NCBI RefSeq assembly: GCF_900111315.1
Contig: NZ_FOGU01000007.1
Coordinates: 124,001-188,000 of the forward strand
Direction: 5' to 3'
Origin: Tranquillimonas rosea
Lineage (GTDB): Bacteria > Pseudomonadota > Alphaproteobacteria > Rhodobacterales > Rhodobacteraceae
DNA length: 64,000 bases
The position numbers were made by a program, and so were the translations under genes. Below, piece after piece: positions 33,281-41,907 of this stretch; within the stretch, counting starts at the first letter, position 1; every line of letters starts with the position of its first letter. The notes under the pieces were generated by a model. That model saw nothing but the letters and a program-made list of their open reading frames with translations. It had not been told where the DNA came from and ran no database searches.

Positions 33281-36082
33281 GTGAACGCTGTCGAGATTGA
33301 AGAAGCAATATCCGCCCTGGCCGAGCAACCGTTCGATGCCGAGGAGTTCCCGTTCGCGTTCCTGGAAGCGTTCGGCAATAAGGCTACCACGATCAAGCGA
33401 CTCCGCTCCGGCGCATCGAATAAGTCGGACATCGGCGGCGTGCTCCAGACAAACCATATCCACATCAAGGTTTGCCCCGAGGGTCAGGTCACCGACGCGA
33501 TCCGCGAGCTACGAGACAGCTCCGCGACTAAGAATGCCCGTAACCGCGTGAAGTACATCCTCGCCACGGACGGCGTCACGCTAGAGGCCGAAGACCTCTT
33601 GTCGGACGAGCCGCCGATCGTCACGCCGTTCAAATACTTCCCGGATCGCTTCGGTTTTTTTCTGCCACTAGCGGGCATCAGCACAGTCAAGCAAATCCGA
33701 GAGAGTGCATTCGACATCAGGGCGACACGCCGCCTAAACAACCTTTATGTCGAGCTTTTGAAGGATAACCCCGAATGGGGCGCCGCCGATCGTCGTCATG
33801 ACATGAACCACTTCATGGCGCGATTGATCTTCTGTTTCTTCGCCGAGGATACCGAAATCTTCGAGAAGGAGGATCAGTTCACCGCCACGGTCAAGCAGAT
33901 GAGCGCACCCGACAGCTCGAACACGCATGAGGTGATCAGCACGCTCTTCCTCGCCATGAACACGAAGGCGGCAGATCGTGACACCGCGGGTTTGCCGCGA
34001 TGGGCAAGCAGCCTGCCGTATGTGAATGGCGGGCTCTTTTCTGAAAGCGTGGACGTGCCGCGCTTCAGCAAGATTGCGCGCTCTTACCTTCTCCATATCG
34101 GCAATCTCGATTGGAAAAAGGTCAACCCCGACATCTTCGGTTCGATGATTCAGGCCGTGGCGGATGACGACGAACGTAGCGCGCTCGGGATGCATTACAC
34201 GAGCGTTCCGAACATTCTGAAGGTGCTCAACCCGCTTTTCCTCAACGACCTGCGTGAGAAGCTTGATGAGGCGGAGGAAAACCACCGAAAACTCCTCAAC
34301 CTGCGCAACCGAATGTCCAAGATCAGAGTCTTCGACCCGGCATGCGGTTCCGGCAACTTTCTCGTGATCGCATACAAGGAGATGCGGGCGATCGAAGCCG
34401 AGATCAATAAGCGGCGGGGTGAACCTGACGCTCGCTCAGCAATACCGCTCACCAATTTCAGAGGAATCGAGCTTCGTGATTTCTCGGCTGAGGTCGCACG
34501 CTTGGCGCTGATTATTGCCGAGTATCAATGCGACGTGCTCTATCGTGGTCAAAAAGAGGCCCTTCGAGATTTTTTACCACTCGACGCTATGAATTGGATC
34601 ACCTGCGGCAACGCGCTGCGGCTCGATTGGTTGAGCATCTGCCCACCTACGGGAACGGGAGTAAAAATGCATGGCGATGATTTGTTCAGCACGCCACTTG
34701 ATCAGGCTGAAATTGACTTCGAGAACGAGGGAGGCGAAACATACATCTGCGGTAACCCGCCATATTATGGTGGAAAGCTTCAGTCTGATGAACAAAAAGA
34801 AGACCTGGAGCTAACATTTCGCTCGACAAGGGTGAACTGGAAGTCACTCGACTACGTAGCGGGATGGTTCTTTAAATCTGCACAGTTTGCATCGCGTCTG
34901 GACGCTCATGCCGCGTTGGTGAGTACGAATTCGATCTGTCAAGGGCAACAAGTTCCAGTGCTCTGGCCGACCTTGAATTCTCAAGGCGTGTGCATTCGGT
35001 TTGCTCACACTTCATTTCGCTGGGCGAATCTAGCTACACACAACGCCGTTGTTACCGTTGCAATTGTTGGGTTAAGCCCCGCGAATAAAACTTACAAAAA
35101 GCACTTGTTTTCAATCTCAGAGGATGGCGGTACGATCTCGCGCGAGGTCGCCAACATAAATCCATATCTTGTTGCAGCGCCTGACGTGATCGTCGAAGCC
35201 AACTCGAAGCCAAACAACAATCTACCGCCCATGGTATTTGGAAACATGCCGCGAGACGCAGGCCATCTCTTGTTATCGCCGAACGAGCGAGATGAACTTT
35301 TGTCTGAAGATCAGCGGTCGGAGAAGTATATATTTGATTTTCGGGGGTCGGACGACTTTATACATGGAAAACAGAGATATTGCCTTTGGATTTCAGACAA
35401 GGACCGGGATGAGGTCAGAAAGATTGATGGGATAAGAGATCGACTGGAATTGGTTGCGAGTGCCCGCAAGCAGATGAAAGCTGCTTCAACTCAGAAGTTT
35501 TCTTCTCGTCCTCATCGGTTTGTGCAGATTCAGGGCGTCGCCAAGCGGCAGTCAATTATAATTCCGCGCCACACTTCCGAGCGAAGATCGTACCTTCCCG
35601 TCGGCCTACTAGATTCAAAATCGATCGTCGCGGACAGTGCTCTTGCCATTTATGATGCGCCGCTTTGGTGCTTGTCCATCATTGCATCTCGACTTCACCG
35701 CGTTTGGATCGCATCCGTGTGCGGTAAAATCAAAACGGATTTCAGGTATTCCAATACTATTGGTTGGAATGCGTTCCCTATACCAAGTCTAAGCGGGAAA
35801 AATAAAGAGGATCTTACCTTCACAGCGCAAGAAATTCTTCTGGCGCGAGAGACCCATTTCCCGGCCTCCATCGGGAAGCTCTACAATCCGGATGAAATGC
35901 CCGCTGATTTGGTTGCGGCGCACGACCACAATGATGAGGTTTTGGAGCGCGCTTATATCGGCAGGCGCTTCCGAAACGATACTGAGCGCCTAGAGAAGCT
36001 ATTCTCTCTTTATTCAGATGGCTCTAATCCTGCGGTCCCGAGGGCGTCAGGTAACTTTGTAGGAGAGCGAGAGCAAGGATGA
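33281..36082 (+). CDS. MmeI-type class I N6-adenine DNA methyltransferase
   Basis: A 933-residue DNA methyltransferase, probably the modification and specificity subunit of a restriction-like system. SAM motif I is FDPACGSGNFL (from residue 351) and catalytic motif IV is NPPY (from residue 492), the gamma-class N6-adenine arrangement. The N-terminal third (PFDAEEFPFAFLEAF, FMARLIFCFFAEDTEIF) matches the helical N-terminal/spacer part of MmeI-like proteins. I see no D-(E)XK nuclease there. A target-recognition domain follows the catalytic core. The start is GTG 33281. The first 1200 nt are GC-rich and the rest markedly AT-rich. The stop overlaps the next gene by 4 nt. Confidence 0.85.
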   Translation: MNAVEIEEAISALAEQPFDAEEFPFAFLEAFGNKATTIKRLRSGASNKSDIGGVLQTNHIHIKVCPEGQVTDAIRELRDSSATKNARNRVKYILATDGVTLEAEDLLSDEPPIVTPFKYFPDRFGFFLPLAGISTVKQIRESAFDIRATRRLNNLYVELLKDNPEWGAADRRHDMNHFMARLIFCFFAEDTEIFEKEDQFTATVKQMSAPDSSNTHEVISTLFLAMNTKAADRDTAGLPRWASSLPYVNGGLFSESVDVPRFSKIARSYLLHIGNLDWKKVNPDIFGSMIQAVADDDERSALGMHYTSVPNILKVLNPLFLNDLREKLDEAEENHRKLLNLRNRMSKIRVFDPACGSGNFLVIAYKEMRAIEAEINKRRGEPDARSAIPLTNFRGIELRDFSAEVARLALIIAEYQCDVLYRGQKEALRDFLPLDAMNWITCGNALRLDWLSICPPTGTGVKMHGDDLFSTPLDQAEIDFENEGGETYICGNPPYYGGKLQSDEQKEDLELTFRSTRVNWKSLDYVAGWFFKSAQFASRLDAHAALVSTNSICQGQQVPVLWPTLNSQGVCIRFAHTSFRWANLATHNAVVTVAIVGLSPANKTYKKHLFSISEDGGTISREVANINPYLVAAPDVIVEANSKPNNNLPPMVFGNMPRDAGHLLLSPNERDELLSEDQRSEKYIFDFRGSDDFIHGKQRYCLWISDKDRDEVRKIDGIRDRLELVASARKQMKAASTQKFSSRPHRFVQIQGVAKRQSIIIPRHTSERRSYLPVGLLDSKSIVADSALAIYDAPLWCLSIIASRLHRVWIASVCGKIKTDFRYSNTIGWNAFPIPSLSGKNKEDLTFTAQEILLARETHFPASIGKLYNPDEMPADLVAAHDHNDEVLERAYIGRRFRNDTERLEKLFSLYSDGSNPAVPRASGNFVGEREQG

Positions 36083-37176
36083 TAGCGGTTGACAGCATAC
36101 GGCAACCTACTGACCGGACGACAGCTCAGGCGCTGAACAAGATTCTCCGAGATTCACCTCCCGCAGAGATGGATATCGCTGCTGCATACATTACTGGGAG
36201 TGGAATGCGTGACTTGATCAAGGTTTTCGAGAACGCATTGGGCAAAAACCACAGCACAATGGCGTGTCGGTGGCTCACCTCCTTTGATTATTGCAGAACC
36301 GAACCGATCGCCTTGGAGGCGATACGGTCTCTACCGAATTCGAGCGTAAGAATATTTGATGCGGAATTCTGTCTTTCGCGGGAGTGCACCCCCAGGGTGC
36401 CGTTTCATCCAAAAGCCTTTTTTGTTCGAAACTCGGATTATGAATATTTACTCGCTGGGTCTGGAAATATTTCGCGATCTGGGCTTGCACGTGGCTATGA
36501 GGCAGGGCTTTCCGTCGGCATTGACCTCAAGGCCACCCCCAAGAAATCGAGTGCCTTTCGGTCGATGCAGCAGTCTCGGAAATGGTTCGATGCCGCATGG
36601 GGCGGAGCGTTACCCCTGAGCGACAAAATCCTATCAAGGTATACTAGCATCTTTGAGAGTGTTGATAGGCAGAAAAGCCCAGCTATCACTGAAGATGATA
36701 TTGCTTCTGATCATCCCACCAACGGGGCGCTTAGGAATGCAGACTTACAGAAGCTTCGAATCTGTCGAAATTTTTGGATTGAAGCTGGCAATATAACAAA
36801 GAATCGCGGCCCCAATTTGCCGGGAAATCAACTGATGATGAAACGGTTGACGCGAGTTTATTTCGGGTTTCCCCCGACAGTGGCTCCAGAGAATTCAGCA
36901 ATTGGCACGGTGGAGCTATCTTTTGGTGGAGGTGATTTTGACGATTACTCTGTTACCTACAGCGACAACAAGATGGACAAACTAGTTCTGCCGATACCTG
37001 GTGCGGATGGACCAGCTAGCTATGATCAGAAGAACCTCATTTTTAGGAATGTGGCACCTGGAAGGTTCGAGCTTAGCATTGGTTCTGATGCGGATAAGAA
37101 GGGGTGGCTAAGGAATAGTAAGAAGATTGATGCTAATTTTGCCATGAAAGGCGGAAGAAAATGGGGAGTATTTTAA
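36079..37176 (+). CDS. Phospholipase D-like nuclease
   Basis: A 365-residue protein with one PLD/HKD-type half-site: His110 and Lys112 in PFHPKAFF, followed by GSGN (residues 127-130) in LLAGSGNISRSGL. Single-motif PLD nucleases form dimers with a shared active site, as in NucC-unrelated BfiI-type and DISARM DrmC-like proteins. The N-terminus (AAYITGSGMRDLI) also fits the fold. It overlaps the methyltransferase stop (ATGATAG) and its TAA overlaps the helicase ATG. AT-rich throughout. Likely the nuclease arm of the four-gene cassette. Confidence 0.78.
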   Translation: MIAVDSIRQPTDRTTAQALNKILRDSPPAEMDIAAAYITGSGMRDLIKVFENALGKNHSTMACRWLTSFDYCRTEPIALEAIRSLPNSSVRIFDAEFCLSRECTPRVPFHPKAFFVRNSDYEYLLAGSGNISRSGLARGYEAGLSVGIDLKATPKKSSAFRSMQQSRKWFDAAWGGALPLSDKILSRYTSIFESVDRQKSPAITEDDIASDHPTNGALRNADLQKLRICRNFWIEAGNITKNRGPNLPGNQLMMKRLTRVYFGFPPTVAPENSAIGTVELSFGGGDFDDYSVTYSDNKMDKLVLPIPGADGPASYDQKNLIFRNVAPGRFELSIGSDADKKGWLRNSKKIDANFAMKGGRKWGVF

Positions 37177-39224
37177 TGAGTGATAAAGTCGTTCCATCCG
37201 TAGCTGTTGACTACGCTCAGACTGGCAGCTCCACAAAGTCGAACGAGCTTGGCATGCGGCCTATGCAGGAGCGCGCCTATGAGAAGCGCGGCGAGCAGTA
37301 TCTCCTGATCAAGTCGCCGCCTGCTTCGGGCAAGAGCCGCGCGCTCATGTTCATCGCGCTCGACAAGCTCCAGAATCAGGGCATCCGCAAGGCGATCATC
37401 ACTGTGCCGGAGAAGTCGATCGGATCGAGCTTCGCCGATGAGCCTTTGGCGAAGTTCGGCTTCTGGTCCGATTGGCATGTCGAGCCGAAATGGAACCTGT
37501 GCAACGCGCCAGGCGAAGATGGCAGCAAGGCTGCCTCGGTGGGGAGTTTCCTCAACAGCGCTGATCAGGTTTTGGTTTGCCCGCACGCGACCTTCCGAAA
37601 TGCCGTCGAGAAGTTCGGGGTTGAAGCGTTCGATGATTGCCTTGTCGCCGTAGACGAGTTTCACCATGTCTCGGCCAACCCCGACAACAAGCTGGGCGCG
37701 CAACTCGCCGAGCTGATTGCGCGCGACAAGGTGCATGTCGTCGCCATGACGGGATCATACTTCCGTGGCGACGCCGAGCCTGTGCTGCTTCCCCATGACG
37801 AGGCGCGGTTCGAGACGGTGACCTACACCTATTATGAACAGCTTAACGGCTACAAGTACCTGAAGACACTCGATATCGGCTATTATTTCTACACCGGACC
37901 ATATTCTGACGACATCCTGAAGGTGCTCGATCCGAGCGAGAAGACCATCATTCACATCCCTTCGGTCAATTCGCGCGAGAGCACGAAGGACAAGATCAGG
38001 GAAGTCGAGCACATCATCGAGGAGCTGGGCGAGTGGCAAGGGACCGACCCGGCCACGGGCTTCCAGCTTGTGAAGACCTCCGATGGCCGCGTGCTGCGCA
38101 TCGCCGATCTTGTCGATGATGATGCCAAGCGGGAAAAGGTGTCTGCGGCACTCAAAGACCCGACGCAGAAGAACAACCGCGACTATGTGGACATCATCAT
38201 CGCGCTCGGCATGGCCAAAGAAGGCTTCGATTGGATTTGGTGCGAGCATGCGCTGACCGTCGGCTACCGCGCCAGCCTTACAGAAATCGTGCAAATCATT
38301 GGCCGTGCCACTCGTGATGCCGAGGGTAAGACACGCGCCCGCTTCACAAACCTGATTGCCGAACCCGACGCTTCCGAAGAAGCCGTCACCGAAGCCGTCA
38401 ACGACACGCTCAAAGCGATCGCGGCGAGCTTGCTTATGGAGCAGGTGCTCGCCCCGCGTTTCAACTTCACTCCGAAGGCTCAAGCCAGCGGGCCGCAGGA
38501 AGGCTTCGACTATGGAGAGGGTGGATACAAGGAAGGCGAATGCAATGTCGGCTTCAACGAAGATAGCGGTCAATTCCAGATCGAGATAAAGGGTCTTGCC
38601 GAACCGAAGAGTAAGGAAGCTGAGCGTATCTGCCAGCAAGACCTCAATGAGGTAATCGCTGCCTTCGCCCAGGACAAAACCGCTGTCGAGCGTGGCCTTT
38701 TCGATGAAGAGCTGGTTCCAGAGGAACTGACTCAGGTGCGCATGGGCAAGATCATCAAGGACAAATACCCAGAGCTGGATGAAGAGGATCAAGAAGCAGT
38801 CCGGCAGCACGCAATCGCTGCGTTGAACCTGACACAGAAGGCCAAAGAAGTTGCGCTTGGCAATGACGACGACGAGTCTGAGAAGGGCAATACGGCGTTC
38901 ACCGACGGCGTACGCAAGTTCGCTATGGATGTCCGCGAGCTGGATATTGACCTAATTGACCGGATCAACCCGTTTGCCGAAGCCTACGCCATTCTCGCCA
39001 AGACGATGAGCGAGGAAAGCCTGAAGCAGGTTCAGGCGATCATTTCGGCAAAGAAGGTGCAGCTCACACCTGAGGAAGCCCGCGATCTCGCTCGCCGTGC
39101 CGTCAAATTCAAGCAGGAACGCGGGAGGCTTCCGTCCATCACGTCGCCGGATGCTTGGGAACGGAAGATGGCGGAAGGTGTGGCGTTCCTCGCCCGCATG
39201 AAGGCGGAGGCCGCCAATGGCTAA
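37176..39224 (+). CDS. DEAD/DEAH-box helicase
   Basis: An SF2 helicase/translocase of about 682 residues. Walker A is PPASGKS (about residues 47-53) and motif II is DEFH (residues 160-163). Motif III-like MTGSY follows, and motif VI is QIIGRATRD. The C-terminal 250 residues are charged and helical (RICQQDLNEVIAAF, GKIIKDKYPELDEEDQEAV). It would provide ATP-driven DNA scanning or unwinding. ATG 37176 overlaps the previous stop (TAATG) with GGGGAG upstream; ATG 37161 is an alternative. It overlaps the GIY-YIG gene by 8 nt. GC returns to nearly core level here. Confidence 0.85.
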   Translation: MSDKVVPSVAVDYAQTGSSTKSNELGMRPMQERAYEKRGEQYLLIKSPPASGKSRALMFIALDKLQNQGIRKAIITVPEKSIGSSFADEPLAKFGFWSDWHVEPKWNLCNAPGEDGSKAASVGSFLNSADQVLVCPHATFRNAVEKFGVEAFDDCLVAVDEFHHVSANPDNKLGAQLAELIARDKVHVVAMTGSYFRGDAEPVLLPHDEARFETVTYTYYEQLNGYKYLKTLDIGYYFYTGPYSDDILKVLDPSEKTIIHIPSVNSRESTKDKIREVEHIIEELGEWQGTDPATGFQLVKTSDGRVLRIADLVDDDAKREKVSAALKDPTQKNNRDYVDIIIALGMAKEGFDWIWCEHALTVGYRASLTEIVQIIGRATRDAEGKTRARFTNLIAEPDASEEAVTEAVNDTLKAIAASLLMEQVLAPRFNFTPKAQASGPQEGFDYGEGGYKEGECNVGFNEDSGQFQIEIKGLAEPKSKEAERICQQDLNEVIAAFAQDKTAVERGLFDEELVPEELTQVRMGKIIKDKYPELDEEDQEAVRQHAIAALNLTQKAKEVALGNDDDESEKGNTAFTDGVRKFAMDVRELDIDLIDRINPFAEAYAILAKTMSEESLKQVQAIISAKKVQLTPEEARDLARRAVKFKQERGRLPSITSPDAWERKMAEGVAFLARMKAEAANG

Positions 39225-40404
39225 GCAGTTCACCGAAGAAGATGACGCCCTTCTCGCCGAGCTGGGTGTCGAGGTCGAAGAAAAGAAGACCGCAGCCCGG
39301 ACCCCACGAGAGGAACGGATCATCGCAGGCTTCGAAGAAATCCAGCGTTTCGTGGACGAGCATGGCCGATCGCCGCAACATGGTGAGGACCGCGATATCT
39401 TTGAACGGCTATACGCGGTGCGCCTAGATCGCATCGGCGAGCAGCAGGATTGCATGGAACTGGTCGAGCCTCTTGATCATCAAGGGCTTCTGAGCGGTGC
39501 GCAGCCCGTTCCGGTCAACGAGGAAGAACTTGACGATGATGCGTTGCTCGCTGAACTGGGTATCGAGGCCGAAGTATCACCCTTGACCGAGCTGAAGCAT
39601 GTTCGATCCAGCGCGGAGAAGAGAGCCGCTGAAGAAGTGGCGGGCCGTGAGAGATGCGAGGACTTCGAGACCTTCAAGCCGCTGTTCGAGCAGGTTCAGA
39701 AGGAACTCGAGTCCGGCCTGAGGGAGACGCGCCCCTTCGAGATGAAGGCAGAAATCGAGAAAGGGCGTTTCTTCATTGTTGGTGGGCAGAAGGCATACGT
39801 GGCCGAGATCGGCGAAATGACGTTGACCGATCAAGGCCGAACCGACGCCAGGCTCCGGGTGATCTTTGACAACGGAACGGAGAGCAACATGCTTATGCGT
39901 TCCCTTCAGCGCGCGCTGAACAAGGACGAAGCAGGAAGACGCATCACCGATCCGACTGCTGGTCCGCTCTTCTCTGATGACATGATCGACGCCGACGAGG
40001 CCAGCGGCACTATCTATGTATTGCGCAGCAAGTCCGATCACCCGCTCGTCGCCGACAACCGCAAGCTTGTACACAAAATCGGCGTTACGAACATGAGCGT
40101 GGAGAAGAGGATCGCTGGTGCTCGCCTCCAACCCACTTTCCTCATGTCGGATGTAGAGGTTGTTGCGACCTACGATCTCTACAATATCAATCGCACCAAA
40201 CTTGAAAATCTAATCCACCGCATCTTCGCTCCTGCGAAGCTGGATATTCAGATCAACGATCGCTTCGGCAATCCAGTGGTGCCGCGCGAGTGGTTTCTTG
40301 TGCCGCTGAATGTTGTAGACGAAGCAGTTGAGCGGATAAAGGATGGAACAATTGGGGGATTCTATTACGATGTGAACAACGCACGGCTAGAGAGACGTGC
40401 CTAG
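39217..40404 (+). CDS. GIY-YIG family nuclease
   Basis: A 395-residue protein with a C-terminal GIY-YIG domain of the T5orf172/Meiosis-type: GTIYVL (from residue 264), HKIGVTN in place of YIG, an Arg in KRIAGAR, and the metal-binding Glu in TKLENLIHRIF, with PREWFLVPL after it. The N-terminal part is acidic and contains two similar segments beginning DDALLAELGVEVE and DDALLAELGIEAE, a short internal duplication near residues 7-20 and 108-121. GGAGG precedes ATG 39217. It is the last gene of the four-gene cassette and probably its second nuclease. Confidence 0.8.
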   Translation: MAKQFTEEDDALLAELGVEVEEKKTAARTPREERIIAGFEEIQRFVDEHGRSPQHGEDRDIFERLYAVRLDRIGEQQDCMELVEPLDHQGLLSGAQPVPVNEEELDDDALLAELGIEAEVSPLTELKHVRSSAEKRAAEEVAGRERCEDFETFKPLFEQVQKELESGLRETRPFEMKAEIEKGRFFIVGGQKAYVAEIGEMTLTDQGRTDARLRVIFDNGTESNMLMRSLQRALNKDEAGRRITDPTAGPLFSDDMIDADEASGTIYVLRSKSDHPLVADNRKLVHKIGVTNMSVEKRIAGARLQPTFLMSDVEVVATYDLYNINRTKLENLIHRIFAPAKLDIQINDRFGNPVVPREWFLVPLNVVDEAVERIKDGTIGGFYYDVNNARLERRA

Positions 40405-40414
40405 AAAAAAAGAG

Positions 40415-40439
40415 AATGTGCACGCGTGGCATGCGCATT
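40415..40439 (+). terminator. Hairpin between the two defence modules
   Basis: AATGTGCA, 9-nt loop, TGCGCATT, then TTTC, directly after an A-run (40405-40411) and the GIY-YIG stop. One G-U pair is needed. It may be a weak terminator or attenuator that separates expression of the Argonaute pair from the upstream cassette. Confidence 0.45.
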
Positions 40440-40458
40440 TTCGGTTGAGAGGTAGAGC

Positions 40459-41907
40459 TTGAAGCATGCAGAACTCATAAATCAATTCCGTGATGAAATT
40501 TCGCGACTGGTTACCGAAGTGGAGTCAGCCGTCGCAATGGGACATCTCGATATCAATAAGATATCTGAAGATGTTGCATGTGGACTCTTTCGCGAGCTGT
40601 ACGGATTCAGTCACTTGCGAAACCTCAATGACGAAGAGGCCATGAACTTTCCTGGAATAGACTTGGCCGATGACGAAGCTCGCGTCGCCATTCAGGTTAC
40701 ATCCGATAAGTCACTTGAAAAAGTCAAGAGCACGATCCAGAAAATATTGGATCACAAACTTTACGAAAGATATGATCGCTTCATTATTTATAATCTGACG
40801 CGGAAACAATCCAGCTATTCTGATCAAGCGGTTGCGGCAATTTCTGGCGACAAAATCACTTTTGACGCACGCACCGACATATTAGATTTCAAAGACTTGT
40901 CCACGAAGGCGGCACAAGCCGAACCACGCCAGTTGAAAGCTGCTCTCGACCTCCTTCTGGTCTATACTCGTGGACATGACGTTGGCCTAGCCGACGAGGA
41001 CTTTGATCCGCCGCAAGAACCTCCCGAGAGCTTGGCGATGAATCTCGTAGAGGTGTTCTTCCCCCCGAGGCTCTTTATCGCGGAAATTCGGGCAGAGGCT
41101 TTGAAAGGGAAGAAGGGCGCCAAGATCAGAAACCAAAGGAAAGCGGTCAAGGAGTTTTGTCGAGGAAAAGATCAACCCGTTCCATCTGATTTTGAAGCGA
41201 GTGGAGGTCGTCTTATTACTTTTCATGATCTTGATGCCGGGGAAAGTCCGTTCAGGCAGGTGATTGAAGAGGGCACTGTCGAAGAGTTTGCCCCGATCGA
41301 CTACTATGGGGTTGACGAAGATCACGAACGGGTTTTCAAATCACTGCTGCGTTTTACCCTTCAACAGAAGTTACACAAGCATGATGTGATGTGGCAGCAT
41401 CATGAGAAGATATTCATTTTTCTTCCGCGTAGTGCTGGACAAAGAAAGCGAACTGAAAATTGGACAGGGCAGAAAGTGTCCTCGCGTATGGTTTTCGAAC
41501 GCAAGTTTAAGAGAGAGAAAAAAGATGAGGTGCTTTCATCACGGCATCTGGCCTTCAGCGTAGATTTCATTCAGTTGGACGATCGCTGGTACGTAGTTGT
41601 CACGCCAGATTGGTTTTTTAGCTACGGCGACGAATACCGTCGTTCGCGCTATGGGGACAAACTCCTTAGCGGCTTGAAGAGGATGGAAAAGAATCGATCG
41701 GTCTATGATCAGTTTCGGTTTATTGCTTCCTGGCTTGAAGATATTGACGGGCAAGACTTGTTTTCGGATCAGAATGCGTCTGGACCTACATTGAGTTTTG
41801 CATCACCGCTCAAACTTACAGGAGCCAGACCTCTCGATGAAAAGCTGTGGGAGCCATTGCAGGCGGAAGAACCTGATGCGTTGCAGGAAAGGTTTGGCAC
41901 CCTGTGA
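40459..41907 (+). CDS. SMEK-like nuclease domain fused to APAZ domain (short pAgo effector)
   Basis: A 482-residue protein. Residues 1-165 resemble the SMEK domain, a PD-(D/E)XK-like fold: Glu46 in LFRELYGF, Asp68 in FPGIDLADDEA, then AIQVTSDKSLEKVK (Gln79, Thr81) and the typical KLYERYDRFIIYNLTRKQSSYS. Residues about 205-470 match APAZ, the N-PAZ-like partner region of short Argonautes. They show FAPIDYYGVDEDHERVFKS, MWQHHEKIFIFLP, HLAFSVDFIQLDDRWYVVV and PDWFFSYGDE. The start is TTG 40459, 6 nt after AGAGG; no in-frame ATG fits. Its stop overlaps the Argonaute GTG start. Inferred role: nuclease toxin held by the PIWI protein until target recognition. Confidence 0.8.
   Translation: MKHAELINQFRDEISRLVTEVESAVAMGHLDINKISEDVACGLFRELYGFSHLRNLNDEEAMNFPGIDLADDEARVAIQVTSDKSLEKVKSTIQKILDHKLYERYDRFIIYNLTRKQSSYSDQAVAAISGDKITFDARTDILDFKDLSTKAAQAEPRQLKAALDLLLVYTRGHDVGLADEDFDPPQEPPESLAMNLVEVFFPPRLFIAEIRAEALKGKKGAKIRNQRKAVKEFCRGKDQPVPSDFEASGGRLITFHDLDAGESPFRQVIEEGTVEEFAPIDYYGVDEDHERVFKSLLRFTLQQKLHKHDVMWQHHEKIFIFLPRSAGQRKRTENWTGQKVSSRMVFERKFKREKKDEVLSSRHLAFSVDFIQLDDRWYVVVTPDWFFSYGDEYRRSRYGDKLLSGLKRMEKNRSVYDQFRFIASWLEDIDGQDLFSDQNASGPTLSFASPLKLTGARPLDEKLWEPLQAEEPDALQERFGTL

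Noticed and set aside
33281-40404. Classification as DISARM
   Set aside because: There is no DUF1998 (DrmB) protein, the helicase lacks DrmA/DrmD features that I can recognise, and a GIY-YIG nuclease is not part of DISARM.
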